NCBI RefSeq assembly: GCF_029784155.1
Contig: NC_073692.1
Location: 237,416,503-237,480,502 of the forward strand
Direction: 5' to 3'
DNA from: Uranotaenia lowii
Lineage: Eukaryota; Arthropoda; Insecta; Diptera; Culicidae
Length of the DNA stretch: 64,000 nt
The position numbers and the translations under genes were made by a program. The notes below the pieces were generated by a model, which was given only the letters and a program-made list of their open reading frames with translations, searched no databases and was not told the DNA's origin. Below are positions 22,358 through 34,500 of this stretch, piece by piece (the first letter of the stretch is position 1; each line of letters opens with the position of its first letter).

Positions 22358-22865
22358 GGGCCGTTCAGATACCACGTGGACAGAAAAATTAGATTTTTGA
22401 CCCCCTTCTCCCCCTCCGTGGACAAGCGTGGACATTTGGCACACCCCTACCCTTCTCCCCGGATGTCCACGTGGACAGATTTGGAAAAGTTTTTATTTTA
22501 GATACCTATAATTTGACAGTTAGAAAACACCACTTTTTGCCTTTTTTGTTATAAAAATGGCTGATTTTGTAAAACCGAAAAAGAATTTACTGATATAAAA
22601 AAAAATTAAACTTGTTAGTTATCATATTTATCACTTGCTTTTAAGTAGCTACTTTTTGTTTAAACTTAAACTGGAAAGGTATGCCATTTTAAGATTTTGA
22701 TTTAAACATCTGAATATTAATTCACCTTTAGAAAATATTTTGAAAGTAAATTTGTCCACGTGGACATGACCCAAACCCCTACCCCCCTCTCCGTAGACAA
22801 GCGTGGACATTTCCATACTCCCCCCCTCCTCCCCCTAAGTTGTCCACGTGGTATGTGAACGGCCC
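22358..22865. mobile_element. MITE with GGGCCGTTCA ends and 5-bp CAAAG duplication
   Basis: GGGCCGTTCAGATACCACGT is mirrored by ACGTGGTATGTGAACGGCCC. CAAAG flanks both sides (22353-22357, 22866-22870). Inside each end the word GTCCACGTGG and C-rich blocks repeat, giving about 110-base imperfect inverted arms. The family is unknown to me; a 5-bp duplication is not typical of the main MITE classes. Confidence 0.75.
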
Positions 22866-22870
22866 CAAAG

Positions 22871-25398
22871 TGAAACAAGTTTTTGTCAAACAAAAATGTC
22901 GACAAATCAAAGGAAAATTTCCTTTGATTTTGGGATAAACATTTCTCATTTCCTTTATCAATGTCAGCAATAACTTGAAAAAATATTGCTTTTCATTTCA
23001 TTTTAACAAAGCCTTATTCCATTGATTCAAAGCAATTTGAATGAATTAATTAAAGAATTGTTTCAATTGACCTTTTTTCCTCGTTGTGTAGTCATTTTTG
23101 CTTTTAAATTAATGAAATCCTGGTAGAATAGTTGAAATCATTGTTCTGTCAAAAAGAATATTCGTAGAATTAATTTTAAGACAATTAACCGTGAAACTCT
23201 AAACTTATGCAATTTTTCTAATAAAATGGGTTTTTTCTTCTCAATTATTGAGTGTCTGCAATGAAAGTGTTTCCGTTTTAAATTTGCTCCTACACCGGTG
23301 GGGAGTGGGTGTTTTAGCCGATTCTAAAATTTCAAATTGTGCTAAAACTGGTATACTTAAAACCAATATTTACGCCTGAACCGTTGCAGGTGCTCTAAGG
23401 GTATATACGGACGATAGTATTGACGAAAAATTGGCCTCAGTCATAACCTCAAATTTTAATTTGCTGGCGGCCTCACCAGTGATGCTAGGTGCGTTACTAA
23501 AATCAGTATTTGCTTGTTTTAAACTGATTATAATATTTCTGAATTGAATAAATTTTTTAACTATCAACAGCTAAAAGATTGAATTCATTACGGGGCGTCC
23601 ATAAATTGATGAAGATAAGCTATCTTTTGCTAATGAATGCTCAAGGTGAATTAAAAACATCTGAAATATATTTTCATGTACTGCTAGGTAGATTAACTCT
23701 TCTAAACTTAACTTCTAAACGAATGCAAAATCATTCACTGTTACAAACAAGTGAAAGCCCCGTCTTTGTTGAATTTGAAAATAATCGCCTGCATGCTCTG
23801 ACTATTTTAAACAAATCCACATATTTCGCTTCGTCGCTTAAGTGTGCGATACAGTAAGTTGTTCTTTTGTTCAGATAAATGATGCGTTTAATTTCACATT
23901 CGAATATAAATCTACGGGAAAGTTGTAAATTCTCAGTACTCATGAAAAGGTTTTTCAATAACAATGCTTTTAACTGCATAATCACCGTTTTTCAAATACC
24001 AATGCACTTGGCAGCCCTGAACACCCAAAAAATCAAAACACGAACATCTGTGTATCACTTTTCCACAGGGCGAATTTGTTGATTTTAGTACCGGAAAATT
24101 GCGTTTATCGTGCGCCCTTCTCAAAAATCGATCCTGTTCTCCCATGGTTTGAGGTTAGGGCTGAGGCCTTCTGTTAAAGTGGTGTTCGTGTAGAACTGTC
24201 AATATATCCTAATATGTAGCCTACAATATTTGGCGAAATAAATAAATAAATATATGATCATTAACTATCAAAGATCATAAGAATAATGTTGGTTTTAAAA
24301 ATAATTTAAAGTTAGGAATGGAAGAATTTATAAAAATTAGCAAATTTAACAATATTCATTAAAACTTTGCTTATTTCAATATGGATATTATAGGAAGCTT
24401 CCTCACTAGCAGTGGTCTGGATAGACTAATGAAGGCATTTTCAGCATATCATATAACATACAATCACACCGGATTATTTATGCAAACGCCATCAGGCCTA
24501 CAGCATTCTCTACTAAGCGTAAGATAGAGAAGATTTCCCAAAGACGTACCTTGCACGGAAATCCGATATAGCTATCCAAGTATAAAACTATGCATTTATT
24601 AATAGGAAATAGGGTAACGGACCTATTTTGGACCGCTTTGGGAAGTGACTATGCTATTTTCTGAATTAATTAAGTATACGTTACAATTTTTGACTGTTTT
24701 ATCCGTTCATTACGAAGATTAGGGCTTATTCTATCGAGACATATCGTCGTTTGTTGTAAAATAACAAGATTTAAGCCTAAAAACTCGATTCTTCGATCAT
24801 TAGACTGGTCGATATTTTGGACCACCAGGTTTCTATTTTGGACCACCCTTTGGACCTATTTTGGACCACCCATAAACCTAATACGTTTTTTTCATGTTTC
24901 ATGTTCATGTTTTGAAAATCGCGACAGCATCTTGACGAAATTTGTTCTGTAATGTTAAATACTGGTCAGTTTGTTGTTCTTAGGATCTTTAGGATCAATT
25001 TTTAGAACGCAATCTTCTTCAGGTGACCCAATGATAAATAAGTAAATGAAGTCTGACCCTATAACATATTACAATTTGATAATATCTCCTGCTGAATCTG
25101 TTAGATATTTGTTAAAAGCAATTGATGGCACGAACCTAAATGTGGCAGGCACAAACCGTTGTAAAGAACTGATCTACAATAGGTACCGATGCTTGAAGAA
25201 ACTATGTCAACCAGGAAAAAAGAAAACCACAAACAACCAAACAAGTGCCATGGAAAAATCACCACAAAACGTCATAGTCTTGTTTTAAAAGATGTCCGTG
25301 TTACTTATTTCGATTTGAAGATGATTTTGAAACTTCTTCGTAGTGTTAAGTCAGCGTGTTGAGGCAACAAAGGCCGCAAAGTGTACACGCTCTTTTTT
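22871..25398. other. Unassigned DNA with scattered repeats
   Basis: No gene supported. Frames near 23370-24145 on both strands are short and unrecognised. At 24612-24880 the phrase GGACCTATTTTGGACC and variants occur several times, the look of a transposon end without a found partner. Confidence 0.4.
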
Positions 25399-25667
25399 TT
25401 AAACTCAAAATTAAGTATTTCTGGTTCAAAACAGCACTTCGGTGGCTTCCCTTTGAGTTTGACTGGGCAATAGCAAAACTAAGTTCTGATAGGCATACTC
25501 AATACTAAGTTCGCGAACTCGGATTTATCCTTTTTTTTTTTCGAGGGTAGCTGATTTTCAGGGAATTAAAGGATGATTAAAATTTATTGTACCCGGATGT
25601 TGCTGTTCCGGTACATTGCATTGCAATTACAGAGCAGTGGAAAGTTTTGACATTCCCGGTCAAAGAA

Positions 25668-25715
25668 AACTTCCGGATGTTACTTCCCACGGGAAGTAAA
25701 CAACATCCGGAAGTT
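25668..25715. repeat. GC-richer hairpin
   Basis: AACTTCCGGATGTTACTTCCC pairs with the following GGGAAGTAAACAACATCCGG... over about 21 bp with one 4-base bulge and an ACG loop. It sits in a repeat region (25400-26680) whose outer ends are weakly inverted. Confidence 0.7.
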
Positions 25716-26123
25716 TCCGGACATTCCAAGCCGCTCACCATATGATGACAATGACGGACAGACTTTTACGCTGACACGGTGACCATGCATTTCATTATGA
25801 AGTTCCTTCATAGTCTTCCGGTAAGTGCTCCGGAACGACATAATTTTGCGACGTGTTCGTTGGTTGCTGTTCTGGTTCGGACTGAACTCGCTAAGTGTTT
25901 TCAGTCCAACAAAGAGAGTTCAATTTTTAGTTCATAAGGTCGAACTCAGCTTTGATCCCTCGCCGAAGGAAAAAAAGGGATCAATTTTGAGTACGCAGTT
26001 CGAACTCCGTTTTGATGCATCGCAAGGAGGAAAAAAGGGTACTTAACTTTAAGTTCTTAGAATCGAACTATGTTTTGAACCTCGGTCATACTTAATTTTG
26101 AGTTAAAAAATAAAAGCGTGTGG

Positions 26124-26352
26124 CCGGTAATTGTTTGCCGGTGAATTGAAGGAATGTTTTTGTTGTTGATTTTGCTACATACACACGCACAGCTTAGCCG
26201 TTGTTGTTTGCCGGTGGATTGAATTGAAGCAATGTTTTTTTTTGTTGCTTTTACTACATACACACGCACAGCTTGGCCGTGGTTGTTTGCCGGCGGATTG
26301 AATTGAAGGAATATTTTTGTTGTTGCTTTTGCTACACACGCACAGTGTTCGG
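26124..26352. repeat. Three tandem copies of a 74-79-bp unit
   Basis: Units begin near 26124, 26198 and 26277. Each has TTGTTTGCCGG, GAATTGAAG, a T/G run, and CTACAYACACACGCACAG. Upstream, 25917-26075 holds a second, looser repeat with GTTCGAACT-type words and AAGGAAAAAAGGG. Confidence 0.8.
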
Positions 26353-26675
26353 TTCGCTGGCTGCCTGGTGTTGGCCGGTATTTATTTCTATCCTTCTTCG
26401 TCTTGTGATGCGATAGGGAGGGACGTGAATTCGTTTTTATTTTGTTTCTTTCAGACATACGCAATTCGGTTAACTTGGGAGGTTAATGCCGGTGGGAGCA
26501 AATCGAATCAGCACCGGTCGCGTTATCTTCTTGTACCGATGATGCTATGTAATTGATTACACGCCATTATTGGCACAGAGGCTGAATTTTGGGTGCAGTG
26601 AACTTGCTCTTAAGCGAAAAAAAAAGATTTAAATTAAGTTCGAACAAAACTGAAAACTACTGAAATTTGGGTTTT

Positions 26676-27296
26676 GATGTATTTTAGCCTTCATGGCATA
26701 ACACATTTGTCAAAAACTATAGATCTTTTAAGGTTTTCATTAGATAATTACTAAACATGTTTGTTGCGATAACCTCTTTCTCTGGGTAAGGTAAAAAACA
26801 CATGTTTTAGAGTTATCAAAATTAACTGAAGAAACTGATAATTTTTCTGACTAAGTCAATGAGACATCCCATCATCCCCAAAACTTTTGATGCATAAGTT
26901 GTGTGAGTCTGTCGACATAAGTTTTTAGAAACCATTGAAGTTGAAAAGTTTTGCATGCTACCCCAGTTGACGGTAGTTGGGAGATCGACCAGCTCGGATA
27001 GCACAATAAACATAGAAAATAATATCTTTATGCTTCGGTTTTGCATATCTTACAGGCCCATAGCTCGGCCAAAGTGAGAATCTCATATGAATCCGATGGC
27101 TCGGATGACGGTGGCTCGGATAAGGGGGGTTCTACTTTTTTCACAATAGATTAAAAAATCATAAAAATATTAACATTCCTAAAAAAACAAATTTATTTAC
27201 AAAAATATCACCCGTTTGTTTTTTTAATCAGTACACATCCCCCCGAATATCTTTGGTAAAATTAGTTTAAACTATTATTGCACCTATTGACCATAA
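26676..27296. other. Unassigned spacer after the desaturase gene
   Basis: No gene. GGCTCGGAT words recur at 26990-27120. Any polyadenylation site of the desaturase gene would lie here: AATAAA-like words occur on the minus strand near 27220-27270, but none can be assigned. Confidence 0.35.
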
Positions 27297-28589
27297 CTAC
27301 TTCCACTTTTTAGCCGGATCGTAGGTTTTCGTTTCGATTCGAGCCAACTGCCGATGCTGCCCGACTATATGATGCAGCCATGAACATTCACGGTAGATCG
27401 TTTCGAACTCCTCGCACGTTTTGTGAAACACAGGATAAAGCTGCGGCAGGATGGCGTGATCCACCGTCGGGAACATGTGATGCAAACAGTGATCTCCGAA
27501 AGTGGTCAACACCGCAAAGAGCGATCCCTTCACATCGGCCCGATCGATGACCGTTGCAATCTGGTACACTCCGAAGTCGATCTGGGCTCTGAAATGGATA
27601 AAATTGGTTGAAAAAATAGCAGTGGCTTCTCAAAAAATGGATAACTTACGGAATTTCATCTCCAGAATGGAAAATATCCGGATGATGATGAGCTGCGTTC
27701 AGACCAGTGAACGCAAAACAAAAGCTAGCTACCAGAGTGATGAACAGCCACATTCTCAGTACGTCTCCAAGAGGGACAGGAGATCCTACCACGTACATGT
27801 AGGTCGGAAGTGCAAATGCTATCAAATCGTCAGCGTAGAAGCTGCACTTGCCAGTTTTGATGGTGTAGATGAGTCTGTTGAAATAGAAACAAACATCTGA
27901 AAAGTTTCTTAGATGCCATACTTAAAGTGGTACCCTTACCTCTTAAGAAAATCGCTTAGAAAGCCAAGGGTGTACAACATGGGACCATAAATCCATGATC
28001 CAAAGCGTTGCACGGTCCCTTTCATTGCGGGATTGGGCAGCCAGCAGAAGACAGGCTCGAAGAATGAAATCTCCAAATCCAGCAACGAGTTGGGATACAA
28101 GTGATGAGACATTGCATGAGAAATTCGCCATTCCCTGGGGAAAAAAGGTCACAAAATAAAGCGCGATACCAAATTTATAAACCCAACCGAACTGTACCGA
28201 TAGCTGTAAAACGAAAGATTGAACAACCGCATCCGCCAGTTGTCTTTCTGGTGGAAAAAGTTGTGGGCCGCTATAATTGTCCAGCAAACAAAAAGTCCAC
28301 AAGCAGCTGCTATCAGATAGCTTCCGGATCGCACGGCCAGGAATGCCAACACCAGCATCACGATCAGAAGCGAATCGATTACGGTTTCCGATTTGTGAAT
28401 GGGTTTGGAATCGAGCTGTTCCAACTTTTCCCGGACTCTTCGTTTGAGCGTGCGGTAGAATCCATCATCCTTGAACGTGAGTTGAACATTGCGAGGTTGG
28501 CTGGCTTCCCGTACTTTGAACTTGGGCAGCAGATTTTCGGCGTTAGCCGTTATGTGATGCGTTTCGAAGGCCTCTGTTATGTCCGTACC
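27297..28589 (-). CDS. Cyt-b5-r: Cyt-b5-r exons 2-5
   Basis: Exon 2 is entered at TTTCAAG|GGTACG and continues with GTDITEAFETHH. Introns 28135-28197, 27875-27939 and 27589-27649 are 63, 65 and 61 bases. The last codons are AKKWK then TAG at 27297. GC content is clearly above that of the surrounding DNA, as expected for constrained coding sequence. Confidence 0.95.
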
Positions 28590-31500
28590 CTTGAAAAAAT
28601 AATAAATTAAATAATGTTAACTTAAGGGGGGGTAGGGTCTAACACTTTCAAAAAATCGATTTTTTTGTTTTTTTTATTTTCTTATTGTAAAACATTTCAA
28701 GAATGTTGTGTCAATTTTTCAAGTCAATTGAAGCAAAACTGTAGAAGTTATAGGCCTTTATCTCCTCCTATCTAATACTGCAAGAAAGCAAGAGCAGAAA
28801 CTTCAAACGCGTTTTTCTCGAAAGCACATATTTAAAGTCCGTGGACATCGTCATTTGAAAACTACTTATCCGATTCTTTTCAAATTTGGAACATATTTTC
28901 TACATATAAAATACCAGACCCCAACGTTTTTCTTTTTCGATTTTTTTAATTTGGGGAGATTTTACAGGTGAAAAATGGCGGATTTTTAAGTGAAAAATCG
29001 TAGTTTTTACTTCAAACAGCCACAAAAATTTCATAAAAATATTTTTAAGTTAAATAAAAACGTTGGGGTCCAGAAAAATATCTATTAAAAATATTTTGCT
29101 CTGATTTTTTGACTTCAGATGATTCTGTGCTGAGATACAGTGTCCACCGCAAATCCTGTTTTCTAAAAGGCATCCTCGAAAGTGCTTCGTCACCGGCTCG
29201 ATTTTCAATATTTTTCTACGAAAAAATGTTCTTTTAACAATGCTTTGTATAATGCAAAAAATTTGAATACATTTGTTTAAACGATAGCTCTAGAAAAAAA
29301 TCGTGAAAATTGTGTTTTTTTATACCCGTTAGACCCTAACCCCCCCCCCCCCCCCCCTTAATATACTTCACTAAATAGTGATTGTGTGAGAAGATCATTG
29401 TTTAAAAATATTAAAATATGTTTCATGTTGCTTGACAATCTTAGACTTTCCTCGAAATTATTTGAAAGCTTATCCGAAGCCTTCTTCCAAGGACCCAGAC
29501 ACTAGATGTATGTAATCCTCTAAACCTATGTTTACAAACTACTTCTGCTCTAGGAAAAACTTTATCATCGAGGAAAACTTTTTCACAATATTTTCAATTA
29601 TTGCATAACCACAGGGGCTAAAAAACTTAACCCTTCACTGCATGGGCTCCGTAGAGAAAAAAATATCAACGAAAATAGCTTTATTGACCTCTAACTAGGC
29701 AATTTACTCCGAAAAAAAAACAAAATTAATTTTCAATAGATTTTATTGTTTAAATAGTGTAAGAAATGGGATTTTTTTCCTGATTTTATAATTTCCTATT
29801 GAATTTTTGATGCATTAAATTTGCTTGAATTCTTCTACAGTACTGAATTATGCATAAAATAAGAAAAAACATCAATGACACATATGGGCTCGTATGCAGT
29901 AGAGGGTTAATTTTCGATACCTTTCCGGTTTGAGTTTTTACCCACTTCAACTATTTTTTCCTTAATTTTGTAACATTTGAAGACTAACGGTGGAACTAAC
30001 GATGACTTATACGAAAAGTAAGTTACCTATTTCCACATATTTTTCGATTTGCTGGCTATAAGGCGTCGTACACAAATTACGTAACGCAAAAAATCTAGAA
30101 TTTAGACCCCCTCTCCCCCCTATGTAACAATAAGTAACGTTTGATAGGACCCCCCTTCTATAGTTACGTAACGCTAAATACCCCCCCCCCCCCCCCCCAT
30201 ATTCAATTTTGAAATTAAAAGTTAAAGTACACAAAAATTTATTTGATTTGAGTTAGGGGAAGAGGGGGCATAATGCCCACGTTAAGAAGAAAGCCTTGTT
30301 TTTGAGTACATTTGAAAATATTATCTTCCATTTTCGATTGTGTTTGGAAGTTAAGTTTATTTTTTGTCTAAATCTGATAGTTTGAATAACCGGAAGGTAA
30401 AAAAAGCTACAAATTTAATGAAGTTTGAAGACTAGGTTGGAAATTAGATTTCAGAATCAGTAGGGGTATAATGCGCATATGTGTGTACAAAACGAACCAT
30501 AATAAAGGGTTAAAATGCTTCACAATATAGGGGTAAAATGCCCCAAGTAAAAATCTATTAGTAGATCCAGCGCTATGGATAGGTATTTTGGCATAGTTAT
30601 GGAGTCATTGATGCTTTTTGGAGGGTTTTTCTGTTATGTCTTGGATCACAGATCAAATGATCAATTGATTAATAAGTTTTTCTTAGTAAGAAGGGTAATA
30701 TGATGGAGACATAAAAATGAAACAATCGTTGGTTGAAATTAATTCTTTTTTATTTAAATTCATGTCTATACTCACATATTCTTTTGAAGTTCAGGAATTA
30801 TTTTTTTAATAAAGAGCAAAGTAAAAAAATAATAACAGTTGAGTAAAAAATAATAAAAACATAGTAAAAATTCATAACAGCTTAGTAAACAAATAATAAC
30901 AGGAACTTAATAAAGATTTACCGCTTTCGTTTCTCTTCAAACGCACATTTCACAGGTGATTGAATCAGGATCGGTGGCACACTTAGTGTGAAACCATGTT
31001 TTGCATTGAACGCACATCATCCATCCTTCGCCATTGTCAGACGAGCTGAAGACAACCCCACAATAAGAACAAAGAATATCATCCATCGTAGTTAATCCTG
31101 CTGTTTTTCGTTGCCGACATTTCCGAGTCACGTTCTTCTTTTTGATTATCTTGATCTCCTTGGCAGCGTTGTCTTTCAGCAATTTCTTGCGGTACGGAGA
31201 TGACGTCAGTTCTTCGCTTTGTTCCTTTCTTGGTTTTCGTCCTCTTTTTGCGTTACGATCCTTCCTCTTTGATACGACTTCAGTCACGACAGGTGGTACG
31301 TCAAATCCCTTCAACTCCCCTTTAGTTGGTACTTTTCCGTAGCTCCAGCGTGGTTGCTCTGTTGACGGTTCCTCGACCTTATCCGTAGCAACGTTTCCGT
31401 TTTCTTCTACGCTGTAGTAGGTATCCGGATACAATACGAGAATATTGTCGGCATCCATATTTTCATCCATAGCAGAACGGGTGGAGTTAAATTGACTCGA

Positions 31501-34500
31501 GTTGCTGTCATCATTCGGGCTGTAAGCAACCATGGAGTGTACAAGGATGTTGCCGTTTTCTTCTACACTGTAATACACGTTTGGATCCACGACGAGCAAA
31601 TTTGTCAAATCTAGCTGTGGATCACCGTCTTCAACGACGTCATCAACTGCACCACGGTCAAGGGATTCACTCCCATTCGTCTGATTTGAAGAATGGGCAG
31701 TTCCTTGAGCATCGGGAAATGGATCGACAGCTGCAGATGTACGATTACCCATATCGTTGGAAGGTTGTCCATTCAAAAAATCGGATGTTGCGAAATCCTT
31801 TTCCGAAAAGACGTGCCGGTTGATTGGGAAAATCCCTGTTGCTAGGAACCCGTTCCGTGCCGTAGCGATGGACGCGCTTGCTGTGAAAGTATCGTTTATC
31901 AAACCGGCAACATCATAGATGGAAACGGGCTTTCCAGGATTTTCCTTCTGCAGTTTGTTGATGGCCTTGATATAATTCGCCTTCAGTGGCCCCATGAACG
32001 CCACGTCCAGGGGTTGCAGCTTATGTGATGTGTGGGGTGGAATAGCCAAAATCCGGACATGATTCTTCTTCGCCTTTTCCAGCATTTCAAGGTTGCGCGT
32101 GTGGCTCGAATGGCCATCCAGGATCAAAAGAACCGGGGCATCTACCGTTGGCCGTGTGTGGGCCAAAAAGTGGTCAAACCACATCGAACACGTTTTGGTA
32201 GTGCTCCACCCAGTAGCATTACACGCGAAAATAGCTTCTGGAGGGGCGCCAACCTTCAAAGCCTCGTTCATACGCTTCCGGGGGAAAATGATCATTGGGG
32301 GGAGAAACTGACCGGCGGCTGACATAGCCATTATAGCTGTTGTGTTTACTCCCCGTTCGGCTGAAACCGCTCCCGCTACCTGACGTGAGCCTTTCTCTGC
32401 CAGAACCTTATCAGCTCGTGTGGGAACCTAAAACAGTCGATAAGTGTTATTATTTTAATGATTTGACCAATTCATAAAAAGATTTACTTACCGTGCTAAA
32501 GCCGGTTTCGTCAGCATTCCAAACACGGCTGGGAGGGAACTCTGCACTGTCGTAAACTTCTTTAAGAAGCTCATAAAAGCGGTCAACATTGGTCCGATTG
32601 AATCCTTTGAGTCGAGCTAGAGACGTGGGCTCCGGGGATCTGAGGGAAATCTCCGGATGCCGCTTCAGGAATCCCGACAACCAATCACGTCCTGCGAGCT
32701 CCTTGTCACGGTTGAAGGGATGCTTCACTCGATTTTTCTCTGCTAGTTGAAAGGCGATGCTCTGCAGATCATGTTTTGTCACTCCGAGGCCATACCGATT
32801 CATTCGGACGACGTGTTGCACCAGTTCCATTTCTTGGGCAGCGTTGAACACGGGAGAATAGCTTCCCAGGGGCGAAAATCTCGGAGTCTGCTTGCTTTTC
32901 GAATCGATTTCCAGATACCGGGAAAGTGTTTTCCTCGGCACTTTGTAAATCGCCTCAGCCTGTCTTTTCGATAGCCCCATCTTGATCGCGTTTAATGCCG
33001 CCGCAAGTGTGTCTTCTGACCACGACCGACGATCCGTTTTTCTGGCGTAATTACGCGGCATTTTTCACCGTTTTAATCCGATTCGATCTAAAAAAAACGC
33101 AATTGACGAGCTCGAGACGCACTATTTTGATTATTGACGTTTTCTCTTTTGTGTATTGCAACGCGCATGCGCTAGGGTTTGGCTGCGTGCAGTGTTGCTG
33201 GAAAGAGGATTTTTTTATTCTGAAATAGTTTAGATACATTTTGCTTTGTGGATTTTTGAATAATGAATGTACTTAAAATAGGTATAATATTTTTAGTTAC
33301 ATAACTTTGGTATACTTTGTAATATCTACTACATTTACAGGTCATAAAATCAATATAATCAATAAGAAACCTAAAATAAATGCTATACACATTATTGATT
33401 TTTTCTGATAATGTTTGGATGCACTGCAAACATTGGTTGAGTAATTTCGTTCTTCTAGCGGCGCATTTTAACCCGCAGTGACTTGATCGACTAGATTAGA
33501 TTTAATTTAGCCAAAATTATCAATTAAATGATGTTTTGTAGGACTACCTACATCGTGAAGACCAGTGTTTATCAGCAGAGTAATAGAGAAGTGAGTAGTT
33601 TTAATTATAAGAGAAGCAAACCTTATGAAAGTCAAGGAACAAATTACACGGAATAAGGCTTGAAAAATATTTTTGGATTTTTCCAGTGATTAATCGCATA
33701 TTTGATGCTAACGTTTTACAGAAAAGGTTTCTTTTGTAAATTAGACGAAAATAACGTACAGAATTACTAATATAAGTGTATATCTAGCGAGATATCACAG
33801 TGGGGCGTTTTGCCCACACTGGGCATTTTACCCCCTGTTCCCCTACACTGCACATAAACACTGAATGAGCTGCAGTCGATGACGTTACAGTAAAATAAAC
33901 AAAACAGCAAAGCTCACTTCGTTTCATTCGCGCAGTGCGGTTTTTCTGAATCAAATTTTATTTACAAAAAACTTAACCATCATCGACGCTTTCGAACAAG
34001 AGGCGCGTAGATTTGCTCGCCAAAAATAGAAAATTACAATTCTTTTCTTTATGTTTTTTTTTCATTAATTTGTTACGTAACTGAACCAAGTACCTCCCTC
34101 CCTCCTATGTAACAGCAAGTAACGCAGACTCAACCCCCCTCTCCCCCCTACATGCATTACGTAATTTGTGTACGACGCCTAAGCAGAGTTTATATTCAAT
34201 ATCATACCATATCATATATATTCCATATATATACCACTTAAAATCATTGTTGTTGTTTCTGAAAAAAAATCAATACATAATGGTTTAAACTCTTAGATCT
34301 AACTGCCAATAACCTTCTTTAGATTAACAACACAATGACCAAAGGATTTCTGGGGCTACCAAAATGGGAGTTTTTCCGAAAACAGGTCCATTTCCATTTT
34401 TCTCATGTTTTTAAGCTTTTCTTAGCTACATCATTTGTTAGCCAAAAGTTGCCACTAATTAGATTAACATGCTCTAAAAAAATTCTGCACAATAAGTATG

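Larger units (their letters stand above)
30062..34179. mobile_element. MITE with GGCGTCGTACACAAATTACG ends, split by a pogo-like transposon
   Basis: GGCGTCGTACACAAATTACG at 30062 is mirrored by CGTAATTTGTGTACGACGCC ending at 34179, with TAA on both sides (30059-30061, 34180-34182). Its own sequence is 30062-30253 plus 33846-34179, about 525 bases, with C-rich runs and TTACGTAAC words in both halves. The 3-bp TAA duplication fits PIF/Harbinger. The central 3.6 kb is a later insertion. Confidence 0.8.

Noticed and set aside
23370..24145. Possible multi-exon gene on the minus strand
   Set aside because: Three short frames without recognisable motifs or coherent splice sites.
30059..34182. Treating 30062-34179 as the ends of the pogo-like transposon
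   Set aside because: A second, inner pair of inverted ends with its own TA duplication lies at 30256 and 33843 and better fits the transposase.
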